Assembly (NCBI GenBank): GCA_032622095.1
Contig: CP136061.1
Location: 250,119,582-250,183,581, forward strand
DNA: 64,000 bases
From: Siphonodentalium dalli
Taxonomy: Eukaryota > Mollusca > Scaphopoda > Gadilida > Siphonodentaliidae
Direction of reading: 5' to 3'
Below are positions 23,807 to 35,269 of the stretch, piece after piece; within the stretch, counting starts at the first letter, position 1; each line of letters starts with the position of its first letter. The notes below the pieces were generated by a model, which made no database searches, was not told the origin of the DNA, and worked only from the letters and a program-made list of their open reading frames with translations. The position numbers and the translations under genes are program-made.

Positions 23807-26604
23807 GCTGATGGGGTCATTGTCACAAGGCTCCGATCACATTCGTAGCCAGCTTTTTTATGTGTACCCATACCATGTATGGTACACATAATGCCGACGT
23901 CCGGATCAACCATCCGCCGTTCGTCCATCTGTCTGTCCGTCCATCCGTCCGTCCGTCTGTCCGTAGACACTTGCTATCCGATTCGATTACTTGAGTAGTT
24001 TTTATCGGATCATGTTCAAATTTTATGTGCATGTTTATGATGACACACCCCTCACCTGTATATTTTTTGGTATCGATCGGTTGATCGGTTTATAAATGAT
24101 TAACACTTTCCATCCATACCTGGTCATATTCTATCTGATACCATAACTCATGTATTTTTTACCCATTGTGTTCATATTTTATATGCAGGTTTATGATGAC
24201 ACATGGCTCACCTGTATATTTTTTGGTATCGATTGGTTGATCGGTTTAGAAAATAATTAACCCTGCTCACAAATGCTATCCGATGTATCAAAGTCAAACA
24301 ATTTTCTTCTGATCTGCCTCATATTTCTTACCTAGGTCTTTCTTAGCACGTTCTTCATCTGTATGGATTTTGGTATTGTTTAGTTAACCCTTTCCACTCT
24401 TGTTTTTAAATAGAATTCATCCAAGCCAGGATGACTCAAACATTTTTCATCTGATCGACATCAATTTTGGTATATGAATTTCTGACCCCTAAATATAGAT
24501 CAAGTGCGAATATGGGTTTGATCCGGTATATATTAACAGAGTTATGGCCCTTTATAATTCATACATCTTTTCCATGCACTATTAAATTTGAATGGAACAA
24601 GACACAACACACACCTGTGTTATTGGAAGGAGATAATTTATTGCTTTGGACACAGTGACCTGATAGTTCCACTGGTGGCTGCAGACTTAATATAAACATC
24701 TGTCAAACTTTGATTGATGTTAGACTCTTTATTCCAGTTCTGTTCTCTGTTGAAACCATGCAGTTCATGGCATTATTGTTTACATAGATACTGTTGTTAT
24801 AACTTAGAAAATAATTAATACAGCATTCCTTAGTTCCATCATATGATGTCATTGAAAATGATTAACCCTCTGCACACATCATATGGTCTTCTGATGTTTT
24901 TTATTTGATCATTCTCCTATTCTATGTACATGTTGATGGTGATCCACTTTTAATTTGCATGGATTTGGGATTAAAATTAACCCATTCGATTGACTCATAT
25001 TATCTGATAGACATATATTAAATTATCACTTTAACTTTGAGCCAGGTGCAGTCAGTGTTTCAAGAAATGACCAATTGAAATTCATCATTAGAGGATATGT
25101 CTTATTTTGAAATTCCCTCAATTGCATTTGGGCTACAGTATAATATTAACAGTGCTGGGATTCTTGAGACTGACTTATTGTATGGGTTTCTAAATCCAAT
25201 GACATGCTTTTTGTTGACTACTCTGTGTTTATCAGTTCATTAGTTTGGGTAAGATTAACCCCTTACTATCCAATTTGATAACTCAAATATTTCCATTGAT
25301 TATGTTTATAGTTCTGGCACAGTTTATGATAACACACCTCTAACCTGCATAGTGAGGGTCATTTGGTTTATTTGCTTAAATATATTAACATCCTTCACCA
25401 ATCCTGTTGACACAATGTGAAAGCTAAATATTTTTTGCATGATTACTCTATAAATAATCACATCTGTGATAATCATGACACATTCTTCACCTGTATAGAT
25501 TTTGGTATCGATCGAATGGTTGTGATAATATTAACCTTAACTTTAATTATATTTAAACTGTTCACAAACATATCTTTCTAATGATCAACTTACAAGAAAA
25601 TTAACATTTATATCCAATCATTAGCAATCATATTTTATATCCAGGTCTATACATCCCTCACTTCTATAGTTGATCAGGTATTGATTGTTTTTTAGTGGTG
25701 AAATATTAATAGGTTGCTATGAATTTTTAATATGCAGCTGACACAAGATATTATAAACAAAAAAATAGCAATGATAATAAAAAAACCCACACAATATGTA
25801 ATGTCTCATGTTCCAATGTAATAAATAGATAAATTGAGTTGCTATGATGTTTATCTACCTAATTTCTTAACTATTTGAAATTTAACAGCTATGGTGCTTC
25901 TCTCCGACTATGGATTGAGCTTAATTAGACTTATAACTCTATAAGACATACATGTATCTGTGTTGGAGTCACTAATAGGTTGAAATCAAAGCCATGTCTG
26001 TTAACATTGTGTTAATGTGAGCAAGGTGCCCAATAAGTGTGATTTCACTTGTGAGTTAATAGTAAGGTGTGAATTGTTTAAAGTTTTGCACTCATGAAAA
26101 GGATGGGGTAAGGATATATGAAAATAGCTCATCGCTGTCGCCAAGGTATGGGTTAAACATCTGCCGATCGTGATCGGCCTCTCGTTAATCGATCACAAAT
26201 GTAGCCAGCTTTTCTACGGCGATCACATTTGTAGCCAGCTTTTCATATTCAGGCGAGCCTCAATGAACACGATCAGGTTAATCTAATTTTTCTGAGTTGA
26301 TGGATGAACAACAACTTGAATTTAGTTTTGATATTAGTTCATCTAATAACCTGATGTTTCTGATCAATGTCGTTGGAATGCTCGAATTATATTCCAATAT
26401 AAGTTGACAAACGAAGTCAGTTTTGGAGCATGACGTCGACGTTTTAGTCACGAACGTGATGACGTATTTCGGGCAATATAAACCACGAATTAGAAAAGCT
26501 GGCTACGAATGTGATCGCCGGTGAAAAAAGCTGGCTACATTTGTGATCCATTTAAAAAGCTGGCTACGAATGTGACCGGAGCCTTGTGACAATGACCCCA
26601 TCGG
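23807..26604. mobile_element. TIR element with 10-bp target duplication (Mutator-like)
   Basis: Inverted ends of about 50 bp (GATGGGGTCATTGTCACAAG inward) are flanked by CCTAAGTAAT on both sides (23797-23806 and 26605-26614). The ends contain about three direct repeats of GATCACATTCGTAGCCAGCT-like units on each side. The duplication length and long ends fit Mutator-like elements. About 470 bp is native; the rest is the nested HINE-like insert. Confidence 0.8.
23860..26184. mobile_element. HINE-like element, copy 4, with long degenerate core array
   Basis: 5' hairpin GTGTACCCATACCATGTATG-GTACAC, then CCGTCC simple repeat. About ten degenerate ~165-bp units follow (TATGATGACACA, CACCTGTATA, TTTTGGTATCGATCG, ATTAACCCT). 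It ends GCCGATCGTGATCGGCCTCTC, identical to copy 3. It sits between T-runs of the surrounding element. Confidence 0.7.
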
Positions 26605-26778
26605 CCTAAGTAATCAACTCTTTAACTACAGCAGAATTATGGGTAACTTTTCAGGATTTAGTCGGAAATATGGCTTGTTGCCATTCATCGGAAAGCTCTC
26701 CCCGAGAGCTTTCCGATGAATGGCAACAAGCCATATTTCCGACTAAATCCTGAAAAGTTACCCATAATTCTGCTGTGT

Positions 26779-27178
26779 TTAACCCTTTACCCAACAGAAG
26801 GGCCCTGTGCCAATGCATTCTCTTATATATGCGAGTCGACCATAGGTCGCCTCGCATATATAAGAGAATGCATTGGCTTAACACATTAAAAATTATAAAA
26901 TTGTTAAAGAATGTAAGAAAAAATGGTAAAAAGTGTTAAAAAAAGATTTTTTTAGGCCAATGCATTCTCTTATATATGCGAGGCGACCTATGGTCGACTC
27001 GCATATATAAGAGAATGCATTGGCACAGGGCTAACTGTAACTATCACAATGTGGTCAAGGAGCCGGTTCCAATGATATCTATATTTGTATGGTTCTATAT
27101 TGAGACAGACCGAAGATATTTTAGGCTGTTGAAGCTTTATTTGGCCGGTTTTGGCCGGTTTGTTTGGTAAAGTGTTAA
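26779..27178. mobile_element. TTAA-family A element (copy 4)
   Basis: Starts TTAACCCTTTACCCAACA; the right end is mutated (TTTGGTAAAGTGTTAA). It carries both hairpins. The left border falls at the TTAA normally found in the P arm (CTGTGGTTAAGGAG). Confidence 0.9.
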
Positions 27179-27298
27179 TGTCCTAAATAATCGACTCCTT
27201 AACCACAGCATAATTATGGGTAACTTTTCAGGATTTAGTCGGAAATATGGCTTGCTGCCATTCATCGGAAAGCTCTCTAAGAGCTCTTTCCATCAATG
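27176..27298. mobile_element. P-family half element
   Basis: Left arm from TAATGTCCTAAATAATCG to the palindrome centre (GAAAGCTCTCTAAGAGCTC), then lost. Confidence 0.8.
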
Positions 27299-27342
27299 TA
27301 TCACATTATTATAATCAATAAATTTGAAAAATGATCAAGGAA

Positions 27343-27386
27343 ATATGGGTTGATACAAAAATTGGACTTGGCACCGAAAGGGTTAA
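27343..27386. mobile_element. TTAA-family B solo end
   Basis: ATATGGGTTGATACAAAAAT followed by GGCACCGAAAGGGTTAA, matching the terminus of B at 48576-48831. Confidence 0.6.
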
Positions 27387-27522
27387 GTACAATTATAGTC
27401 TGTGGAAAAATGTAACAAGTTTCATTGCTATCGTCATCAGTTCCGTTACCCGGTGATGGAGCATTTAAGCTTTTCGGGGCTATAAACATGTAAATTGATA
27501 GCATCGTCACATGGATGAGATG

Positions 27523-27655
27523 ATATGAGATAGAATCTTACTCATCTTTCGTACTCATGTACTGGAGTTGGCAGCAAGTGAACAAGGATATTTTTTGTTT
27601 AGAGTCACAGGTGGCCCATGATGATTGCGACTTGCAATGTTGGTGGAAGTATAGA
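27523..27655. repeat. segmental repeat, copy 1
   Basis: GTACTCATGTACTGGAGTTG through CTTGCAATGTTGGTGGAAGT recurs at 28420-28562 in the same orientation with moderate divergence. Confidence 0.75.
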
Positions 27656-27962
27656 GCTATATAGAGAAGACAGGGTTTACTGGGTAATATTTATGGTACA
27701 GCCTTGTAAAATTGATATTCCCTTCAGCTGTTCCTCTTAGAAAAATTTCAAGCAGTGTATTCCATCTATCATACAAACAAATCTAATAGATATTAATTAG
27801 CCTGCAAAACATGTTGTCGTTATATAGAGAACACAGGACTTACATGGGTAAAAAAAATCTTGTACACCCTTGAAAAATTGATATTAACCATGAAAGTCAT
27901 TGTGAAAAGCCAGGTTGATACCCCATGTTCTTGTTATGTGATACTCTTGCCTGATTTATTTA

Positions 27963-28175
27963 CAGTAATGCTCTTATGTAATCGACTCTTAACCACAGCA
28001 GAATTATGGGTAACTTTTCAGGATTTATTCGGAAATATGGCTTGTTGCCATTCATCGGAAAGCTCTCCCCGAGAGCTTTCCGATGAATGGCAACAAGCCA
28101 TATTTCCGACTAAATCCTGAAAAGTTACCCATAATTCTGCTGTGGTTAAGAAGTTGATTACTTAGAGCATTACTG
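27963..28175. mobile_element. P-family palindromic MITE
   Basis: Complete 213-bp TA-flanked palindrome, CAGTAATGCTCTTATGTAAT to GAGCATTACTG, centre GCTCTCCCCGAGAGC. Confidence 0.92.
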
Positions 28176-28419
28176 TAGGTTGTCAGATTCAATTACCAGT
28201 ACTATTTTTGAAGTATATTGCTCTATTTTGTATCCACTAACAGATAGTTTTCAAATGTAAACGAGATCAGCAAGAATTTATCAAAAAAATAATGAAAAGC
28301 AGCTATATTCTCTTCATCGTACAAGCAGTCTAACAAAATAGAGTTTTGTATGGTGATGGAGGATTTAAGTAATGTATGAGATGCTCGAGAACCCTGCTAG
28401 TTGTTTGGATGGTGATGGA
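28176..28419. other. unassigned sequence with short direct repeat
   Basis: GGTGATGGAGGATTTAAGTA occurs twice (28358 and 28409) within an otherwise featureless stretch. Confidence 0.6.
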
Positions 28420-28562
28420 GGATTTAAGTAATGTATGAGATGAGAACCCTACTAGTTCTTTGTACTCATGCACTCAGGTTGGCAGCATGTGAACAAGGAT
28501 ATATATTTTTTTGAGTCACAGGTGGCCCTTGATGATTCCTACTTGCAATGTTGGTGGAAGTA
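28420..28562. repeat. segmental repeat, copy 2
   Basis: Second copy of the 27523-27655 segment, ending GCAATGTTGGTGGAAGTAT. Confidence 0.75.
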
Positions 28563-28983
28563 TCTTGTTTTTTGTGTAGTTGTATTGATTAATAGCCAAA
28601 TTTTGCTGTGAATTATTTCCCCAGCCTATTGGGAAGGTTTAGCGATTCGATTTCTTAAACAATTATTGCCGACAAATTACAGATATCTGCAGTTCTCTTT
28701 GCAGGCTGAATTTAAATGGGCCTTGTATTCATAGCAGTTCAGAGCTCGCAGGATTTCTCTTCTCCAGTAATCTGCATTAATGCGTATGATAAGACAACAG
28801 CATTTTTACAGCCTGATTTACGAACCCCTTCCACAACTTTTTCCTCAATATTCTAATATTGTTCTTTTATGGGAAGAGAAACCTTAAAAAAAATTGTTTT
28901 AATTATAGTAAAAACCTATTAAAAAATCTTGCGAAATTGCTATTTGTCAATTGTTGTGGTGGAGATTTAGTCGGCAATGTTCT
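28563..28983. other. unassigned sequence
   Basis: No supportable feature. Confidence 0.45.
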
Positions 28984-29998
28984 GAAATCTAACCCTATCT
29001 CCTGCACTCCGGATCAGGAAATAATTTCTCCTGAATTCAGTTAAAATGTAAGACAAATATTTATTGCACACCCAATGGGTTATTTGTGCGAAATACAGCA
29101 AAATACAGAAGAATTGAAACATTCAATAAAAAAATGTGTATTGTTCTTGAACAATACAAACCTATTACGCCAACAACGTCACTGGCGACGTCAACTTTAA
29201 CAGAAAATGTCTTCGCTAAATTATGGGGTATAGTCTACATTTATAAGCACATGTTTGTTCAATTAAATACAACAATGTCAACCTAAATCTTGAGTATGTT
29301 ACAATCTGCAATCTTCCGATTGTGCAATAAACATAGAACAACACAGTTGTGTGAACATGTTAACATTATTGCACTCGTTTGTCGTGCCGCGAGGTAAAAC
29401 TTGAACCTCTGGTTCTCGTTTTACCATCGCGTCACAACAAACTTGTGCAATAACGTTACCCAGTTCACACACTTGTGTCGTTCTATCTATATTCTCAACA
29501 CAACTGCATACAATAGCAGTCACAAAAAGGATACAGAAATGCAATGAAAATAGACTATGTAATTAACCTGTGTTAAAGACATATTATGGACTTGTTCGAG
29601 TTCGTGAAACTGATAAGTTAGTATTCAGGCGTTATGTCAACCTGGAGAATGTAGCCTTCTACTAACATCGTCGAAAATTTCAAAGAAATCGACCATATAC
29701 CACTCGATAGAAAACATTGTCAAAACTAAGCTCAATTGTAAATATTTACATTTGCATTCGGGACTCAACAATCGACGACGAACTAGCACAAATGATTTCG
29801 CCATCCAGAGTCAGTGCATTTAATTAATATATCAGAATGACGGTGTGTGTTGGCAATTTCATGGATTAATATTCGTAAAAAGAACAACTTTGAGTAAGAT
29901 TTTTCTCCATTTCTATTGGATCACCCTACCGGAGTGTTTCACATTACTTCAACTATTTATCTCAAAAGCCATAAAAAAGACTTTAGTGAGGACAGGTA

Positions 29999-30245
29999 CA
30001 GTAATGCCCTAAATAATCGACTCCTTAACCACAGCAGAATTATGGGCAATTTTTCAGGATTTAGTCTGAAATATGGCTTGTTGCCATTCATTGGAAAGCT
30101 CTCAGTGAGAGCTTTCCAATGAAGAGCAACAAGCCACACTGAGAGCTTTCCGATGAATGGCAACAAGCCATATTTCCGACTAAATCCTGAAAAATTACCC
30201 ATAATTCTTCTGTGGTTAAGGAGTCAATTATATAGGGTATTCCTG
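29999..30245. mobile_element. P-family MITE with demonstrable empty site
   Basis: TA-flanked copy with a partly repeated right arm. The paralogous locus near 31113-31140 reads GAGGACAGGTAATATAATAG without the element, and here the TA is duplicated around it. Confidence 0.9.
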
Positions 30246-30330
30246 TAATGTAACAGAGAGAGCCAGCTGGATGTTGACGTCATCACAGTTAGATTAATTA
30301 CACAGGTTTCAACAGGAATGTTGCAGTGCA

Positions 30331-30394
30331 CATGCCTTGAAATAGTGTGCCTGTCATTTGCAGAATGAGGTCCCCAGAGGGTGAATTTAGTGAG
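30331..30394. mobile_element. M-family left-end fragment
   Basis: CATGCCTTGAAATAGTGTGC through GAGGGTGAATTTAGTGAG, then breaks off. Confidence 0.7.
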
Positions 30395-30407
30395 GCCATA
30401 TAAATAG

Positions 30408-31089
30408 TTATCACAGGTTAATTATGCAGTCTATTTTCATTGCATTTCTGTCTCCTTTTTGTATGCACTTACATGTACATGTAGCGGCATGTGTTAAAGA
30501 TTTATTTGTCTTCCATTTTAACTGAATTCAGGTGAAACTCCGGAGTGCAGGAGATAAGCAACCCTGCAAATAGTGTCTCTCATTTGCAGAATGAGGTCCC
30601 CAGAGGGTAAATTTAGTGATGCTATCCCATACGGCGGACATAGGATTAGATTGAAGTTTCCAAGTTGAAGTTGGCGATGTTCACCCACCTCGATTATGCA
30701 TTTTATCTTCTGCAAATTAGCGGATATAGAAACATCCCAGAAAGGAAAAAGTAACTAATAACAATGTTAATTTGGGACTATAGATACTTCCCAGAAGATG
30801 ATGCCTAAGCAGAATGAGGTCCCCAGAGGGTGAATTTGGTGATTCTAGACTGCTGTGCAGGATAAAATTACTAAATTTACCCTCTTGGGACCTCATTCTG
30901 CAAATGAGAGACACACTATTTGCAGGGTTGCTTATCTCCCGCACTCCCGAGTTTCACCTGAATTCAGTTAAAATGGAAGACAAATATATTTTGAACACAT
31001 GCCGCTACATGTAAGTGCATACGATAGCAGTTACAAAATGGAGACAGAGAAATGCAATGAAAATAGACTTGTTATTAACCTGTGATAAC
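30408..31089. repeat. ~680-bp imperfect palindrome
   Basis: GTTATCACAGGTTAAT at 30408 pairs with the complement ending at 31089. The arms include CATGTAGCGGCATGTGTT and CTGAATTCAGGTGAAACTC, and the centre is an M-family element (30559-30930). Confidence 0.8.
30559..30930. mobile_element. M-family element at palindrome centre
   Basis: CAACCCTGCAAATAGTGTCT to its complement, with the long-form middle (TTCACCCACCTCGATTATGC). Its flanks GAGATAAG and CTTATCTC are inverted rather than direct, so they are part of the larger palindrome. Confidence 0.75.
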
Positions 31090-31698
31090 TATTTATCTCT
31101 AAAGCCAAAAAAAGACTTTAGTGAGGACAGGTAATATAATAGAGAGAGCCAGCTGGATTTTGACGTCATCATAGTTAGATTAATTGCACAGGTTTCTACA
31201 GGAATGTGGCGGTGTCCAAGATAATTTCTTCCTTGATGTGCGGCAGTTCTTTTATGGTTCAAGTTAAAATGATATGTTAAAGTTTTGTTATGCTGTTACC
31301 CATATGGTGTTATATGGTAATAATTCTAGTAAAACTAAATCGGGACACAGTTTTAACATAGTAATACATGTTTTGACTCGCGGCATGACAAACAAATGCA
31401 ATAACATTAATATTTTCACACAATTGTGTTGTTCTATGTTTATTGCACATTCTGATGATTGTAGTCTGTAGTATACTGAAATTTAGGTTTTATATATTAC
31501 TTTATTTAATAGGACAAACTTGTGATTTATGTAGAAAATACCTTAAATAATTTAGTAGGCATTTTATGTTACATTTGACATCGTCAGTTACGTAATCAGT
31601 TTGTATTGTGTGAGGACAAGCAAATATTTTTATTGAACGTTTTGAAATCTTCTGTATTTTGCTGTATTTCACAAAAATAAACAAATTGCTGTGCAATA

Positions 31699-31868
31699 AA
31701 TAGATAGAACCGCATGAGTATCTGGATTTTGACGAAATTATCACACGAGATTTGTTGGCGAGTGATACCTCGAGTGCGGGACACAGTCCCGCACGAGAGG
31801 TATCGCGTTCCGCCAACAAATCGAGTGCGATAATTCGTCAAAATCCAGAAACTCATGTGGTTCTATTT
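31699..31868. repeat. ~170-bp foldback
   Basis: AATAGATAGAACCGCATGAG on the left pairs with CTCATGTGGTTCTATTTTT on the right. The arms contain GGATTTTGACGAAATTAT and the centre is GTGCGGGACACAGTCCCGCAC. Confidence 0.85.
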
Positions 31869-32329
31869 TTATTACATATCTCCGGTACAGAAAATGTGAA
31901 TTTAATTGAGTTTTAACTGCATGTTAGGGTTAACGCAACAATCAGACAGGGAGCCCGTCTATCCGCGAGTGACCTTGACCCATCTGCGTTTGAAATTAAA
32001 TTCTGTGCCTCGACAAACATAATCTTGAAATGAAACTACTTGACTGAATCATCTCAATCGATTGATCGCTTATTGTTTCTTTATTGTCGTGATTGAAAAA
32101 GTTAAAATAGTAACGGCGAGAACCAGTCTAACAACACTGAATGAAATAGTTCTGTTGACAGATTGCACTAGTGCGATTCTGAGAATTATTACACGACTGG
32201 AAACTTGTGCGATCATGCGAATTACGTTGATAGATATGCAATAAATAGCTTTATGCATCAAGCCCCAGGGAACCTATGAAGGATTAGGACACAGATTGTC
32301 ATAAAGGTCATCTTTAATTTCCGACAAAT

Positions 32330-32397
32330 AATAATCAACAACAAATAATAATCAACAACAAATAATAACCAACAACAAATAATAATAACAACAAATG
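32330..32397. repeat. AAT/AAC-rich microsatellite
   Basis: Short tandem AATAATAATCAACAACA units. Confidence 0.85.
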
Positions 32398-32458
32398 ACA
32401 TATAAATGAAAACATGCTCTTGATGTGGACACAACTACAGCCACCTGTGGGTTTTGTA

Positions 32459-33453
32459 TAGGGACCGACGAATCGGCAATTTCAACATCGAATCGAATCT
32501 CGAATCGATTCACGATAATGATTCAAAATCGAATCGAATCTCGAATCGAATCTATTTCAAACACTTTAGTAGATTGGCAGTACCGATCAGTGGGGGGTAC
32601 GAGCAAAAATGGGGGCAATTGTCCAATGATTTTATAACGTCAGTGAGATAAATCAGATTACGAAGGAGGTTCATTAAACTTAATTTCTATGACATGATAT
32701 GAACAATATTTAATCAGGGTTTAAACAGTTTAATATATGAGAATGGTACGCCATCATTTCATATTTTTGACACTGCCACTATGCGTGAAGTTTGTGAAAG
32801 TAAGCTGTTTGGAACTTTGGAGTCAATGGAGTCTGATTCGAGTCATTGCAAACGGAAACTCTTCTGCGCATGTACGCTTCACCCTGTCGCGCACAGCAGG
32901 CACGCTCGATATCAAAATTGCGCATCGTGACTTGGCAAACGGGATTACAGGAACTATGTAATGTATAGTATCCCAACTTGGGCCTGTCCATCGGATCAAT
33001 TGAGTTGTCATGAAAGCTAAATGGTCATCCATATTCCATTTCCCGGATAACATATTCTGTATAAAGATGTTGATCGAATTTAGACACGACATGTTGGAGC
33101 CCAGAATGTTTATTTAATATATTTATATCGTGTTAAATTTTAAAATTAAAAAAATATATATTATTTGATTGAGCCAAGTAACACAATATAGGTTTTTCTG
33201 GTATAAGAATATCAAATACCGATATACAAATATGTCTCACAAGAAATTCACTCGCTTCTGCAGCTGTGGCCGGGCAAAATCGCCACATTGCTGGTTTTAT
33301 GTGGTGGAGGAAACCCGTGTGCGCTGCGATTATGGTACAACCGTGATGAACACGCGAACCACCACAGACATACCAGCAGGTCGCACGAGTAACCCACCGA
33401 CCTGCCACGAGTAACCAAAATCGAATCAAATCTCGAAGCTTCGTCGGTCCCTA
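32459..33453. mobile_element. hAT-type non-autonomous element with 8-bp duplication
   Basis: Ends TAGGGACCGACGAATCG and CGAAGCTTCGTCGGTCCCTA. Flanked by GTTTTGTA at 32451-32458 and 33454-33461, a perfect 8-bp target duplication. The left subterminal region is packed with ATCGAATCGAATCTCG motifs. The 995-bp interior has only short open frames with no transposase motif. Confidence 0.92.
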
Positions 33454-33477
33454 GTTTTGTAGCCGAAACCCGCAATA

Positions 33478-33625
33478 TCACGCCCACAACCTTTACATGC
33501 CCACAACCTTTACACACCCACAAACTTTGCACGCCCACAAACTTTATACGCCCACAACCTTTACACGCCCACAACCTTTATGATATCACGCCCACATCCT
33601 TTATGATATCACGCCCACAACCATT
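33478..33625. repeat. ~17-bp minisatellite
   Basis: About eight units of CGCCCACAACCTTTACA, some lengthened with TATGATATCA, ending 30 bp upstream of the exon. Confidence 0.88.
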
Positions 33626-33654
33626 ATAATATTGAATTTGATCTTTATTTACAG

Positions 33655-33782
33655 GTCTGCATCTCCCACCAATGGCTTTATGATTCTCAACAGACTCGGT
33701 CTTAACAACCTCATAGAACCAATAACCAAGGAGTTAGAGTTCCAGCAGCAAGACCCATTTCTACTTTACAAGAATGCCAAAA
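33655..33782 (+). CDS. DCP1: internal exon of mRNA-decapping enzyme 1 (EVH1-like domain)
   Basis: This 128-bp exon sits between a good 3' splice site (TCTTTATTTACAG|G) and a consensus 5' splice site (CCAAAA|GTAAGTG). The reading frame completes a codon with the first base and leaves one base over at the end (phase 2 in, phase 1 out). It encodes SASPTNGFMI, then NRLGLNNLIEPITKELEF, then QQQDPFLLYKNAK. From memory of the family, this matches the animal DCP1A/DCP1B pattern RSASP..GF..(V)NRL...NL(V)EP....LEFQ...PFLLYRNA, in the N-terminal EVH1-like fold. DCP1 is the cytoplasmic cofactor that stimulates the decapping enzyme DCP2 in 5'-to-3' mRNA decay and P-bodies. I did not find the preceding exon (LFVYR side) or the next one (WFYD side). 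The exon lies 200 bp after a hAT-type element and 75 bp before an M MITE. Confidence 0.85.
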
Positions 33783-33856
33783 GTAAGTGTTCATTGTACA
33801 TATTTAGCCCTGCCATTTGTGAATTATTCCTCCATTTAGTTATGAACATGTATACT

Positions 33857-34007
33857 CAAGCCTTGAAATAGTGTGTCTGTCATTTTCAGAATGAGGTCCC
33901 CAGAGGGTGAATTTAGTGATGCTACCCCGCATAGTGGGCTAGCATCACCAAATTCACCCTCTGGGGACCTCATTCTGCAAATGACAGACACACTATTTCA
34001 AGGCTTG
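33857..34007. mobile_element. M-family MITE, perfect 8-bp duplication
   Basis: 151-bp single-foldback form, CAAGCCTTGAAATAGTGTG to its complement. TGTATACT flanks both sides (33849-33856 and 34008-34015). It lies within the DCP1 intron. Confidence 0.93.
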
Positions 34008-34130
34008 TGTATACTGGAATCCTCAATTTTTCATTTGTAGGGATGTTTTGATAATATAAGTTAATTTTAGATTAATAAACGGCATTAAAATTATAAGCTG
34101 ATTATCCCTGCAAATAAAACGGGTAATATA

Positions 34131-34454
34131 CACTAAATCCGGCCATTTATGGGACCATCTCCTTTTATACTCAACACAATATTTGCAACAAATGAATGGA
34201 TTTAAGCCATGGATTAGTGCGAAATACACTCATTTACTTTATGAACGATGTAAAACAACATGGAAATTATAATGAAAATTAGTTCATGATTCCAGTCATA
34301 AAATAATTTTCATTATAATTACCATGTTGTTTTACATCGTTCATAAAGTAAATGAGTGTATTTTGCACTAATCCATGGCTTAAATCTATTCATTTGTTGC
34401 AAATATTGTGTTGAGTATAAAAGGAGATGGTCCCATAAATGGCCGGATTTAGTG
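34131..34454. mobile_element. 324-bp palindromic element, TA-flanked
   Basis: CACTAAATCCGGCCATTTAT to its complement, with TA on each side (34129-34130 and 34455-34456). The arms are ~150 bp and the centre is TAGTTCATGATTCCAGTCAT. A related truncated copy is at 34837-35107. Confidence 0.75.
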
Positions 34455-34460
34455 TACAGT

Positions 34461-34713
34461 CAAGCCTTGAAATAGTGTGCCTGTCATTTGCAGAATGAGG
34501 TCCCCAGAGGGTGAATTTAGTGATGCTACCCCACATAGCGGACTAGCATCACCAAATTCACCCTCTGGGAACCTCATTCTGCTGAGTTGTAAGCAGAATG
34601 AGGTCCCCAGAGGGTGAATTTGGTGATGCTAGCCCGCTATGCGGGGTAGCATCACTAAATTCACCCTCTGGGGACCTCATTCTGCAAAATGACAGACACT
34701 ATTTCAAGGCTTG
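34461..34713. mobile_element. M-family MITE with mismatched flanks (recombinant)
   Basis: Complete 253-bp double-foldback. The left flank is TGTACAGT and the right flank is TGTATACT. These are the left flank type of the M element ending at 35269 and the right flank type of the one at 33857. Confidence 0.92.
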
Positions 34714-34836
34714 TGTATACTGGAATCCTCTATTTTTCATTTGTAGGGATGTTTTGATAATATAAGTTAATTTTAGATTAATAAACGGCATTAAAATTAT
34801 AAGCTGATTATCCCTGCAAATTAAACGGGTAATATA

Positions 34837-35107
34837 CACTAAATCCGGCCATTTATGGGACCATCTCCTTTTATAATCAACACAATATTTGCAACAAATG
34901 AATGGATTTGAGTCATGGATTAGTGCGAAATACACTCATTTACTTTATGAACAATGTAAAACAACATGGAAATTAAAATGAAAATTAGTACATGACTCCA
35001 GAGTCTCCAGTCATAAAATAATTTTCATTATAATTACCATGTTGATAGCATCATTCATAAAGTAAATGAGTGTATTTCGCACTAATCCATGGCTTAAATC
35101 CATTCAT
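34837..35107. mobile_element. second copy of the TA-flanked palindrome, truncated
   Basis: Same sequence as 34131-34454 with small changes (CAGAGTCTCCAGTC at the centre). It breaks off at AATCCATTCAT, joining M sequence. Confidence 0.8.
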
Positions 35108-35269
35108 CAAATTCACCCTCTGGGGACCTCATTCTGCTTACAACTCATCAGAATTAGGTTCCCAGAGAGTGAATATAGTGATGCTAGCCCGCTATGCGGG
35201 GTAGCATCACTAAATTCACCCTCTGGGGACCTCATTCTGCAAATGACAGACACACTATTTCAAGGCTTG
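35107..35269. mobile_element. M-family MITE, left-truncated
   Basis: Right part of the double-foldback form, ending CACTATTTCAAGGCTTG and followed by TGTACAGT. Confidence 0.88.

Larger units (their letters stand above)
23788..26778. mobile_element. P-family MITE split by a nested element
   Basis: The first 19 bp (TA-CAGTAATGCCCTAAGTAAT) lie at 23788-23806. The rest of the palindrome resumes at 26615 after the 2.8-kb insert and runs to CTGCTGTG, where a TTAA-family A element follows. The outer right end is missing. Confidence 0.85.
28984..32260. repeat. old inverted and direct repeat domain
   Basis: Segments recur here in both orientations. CTGAATTCAGTTAAAATG occurs at ~29031 and ~30960, and inverted at ~30520. 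CAGCAAAATACAGAAGA occurs at ~29097 and inverted at ~31660. AACACAATTGTG-type blocks occur at ~29340 and ~31415. GACTTTAGTGAGGACAGGTA occurs at ~29980 and ~31113. There is no ORF of note. It may be a decayed large foldback element. Confidence 0.6.
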
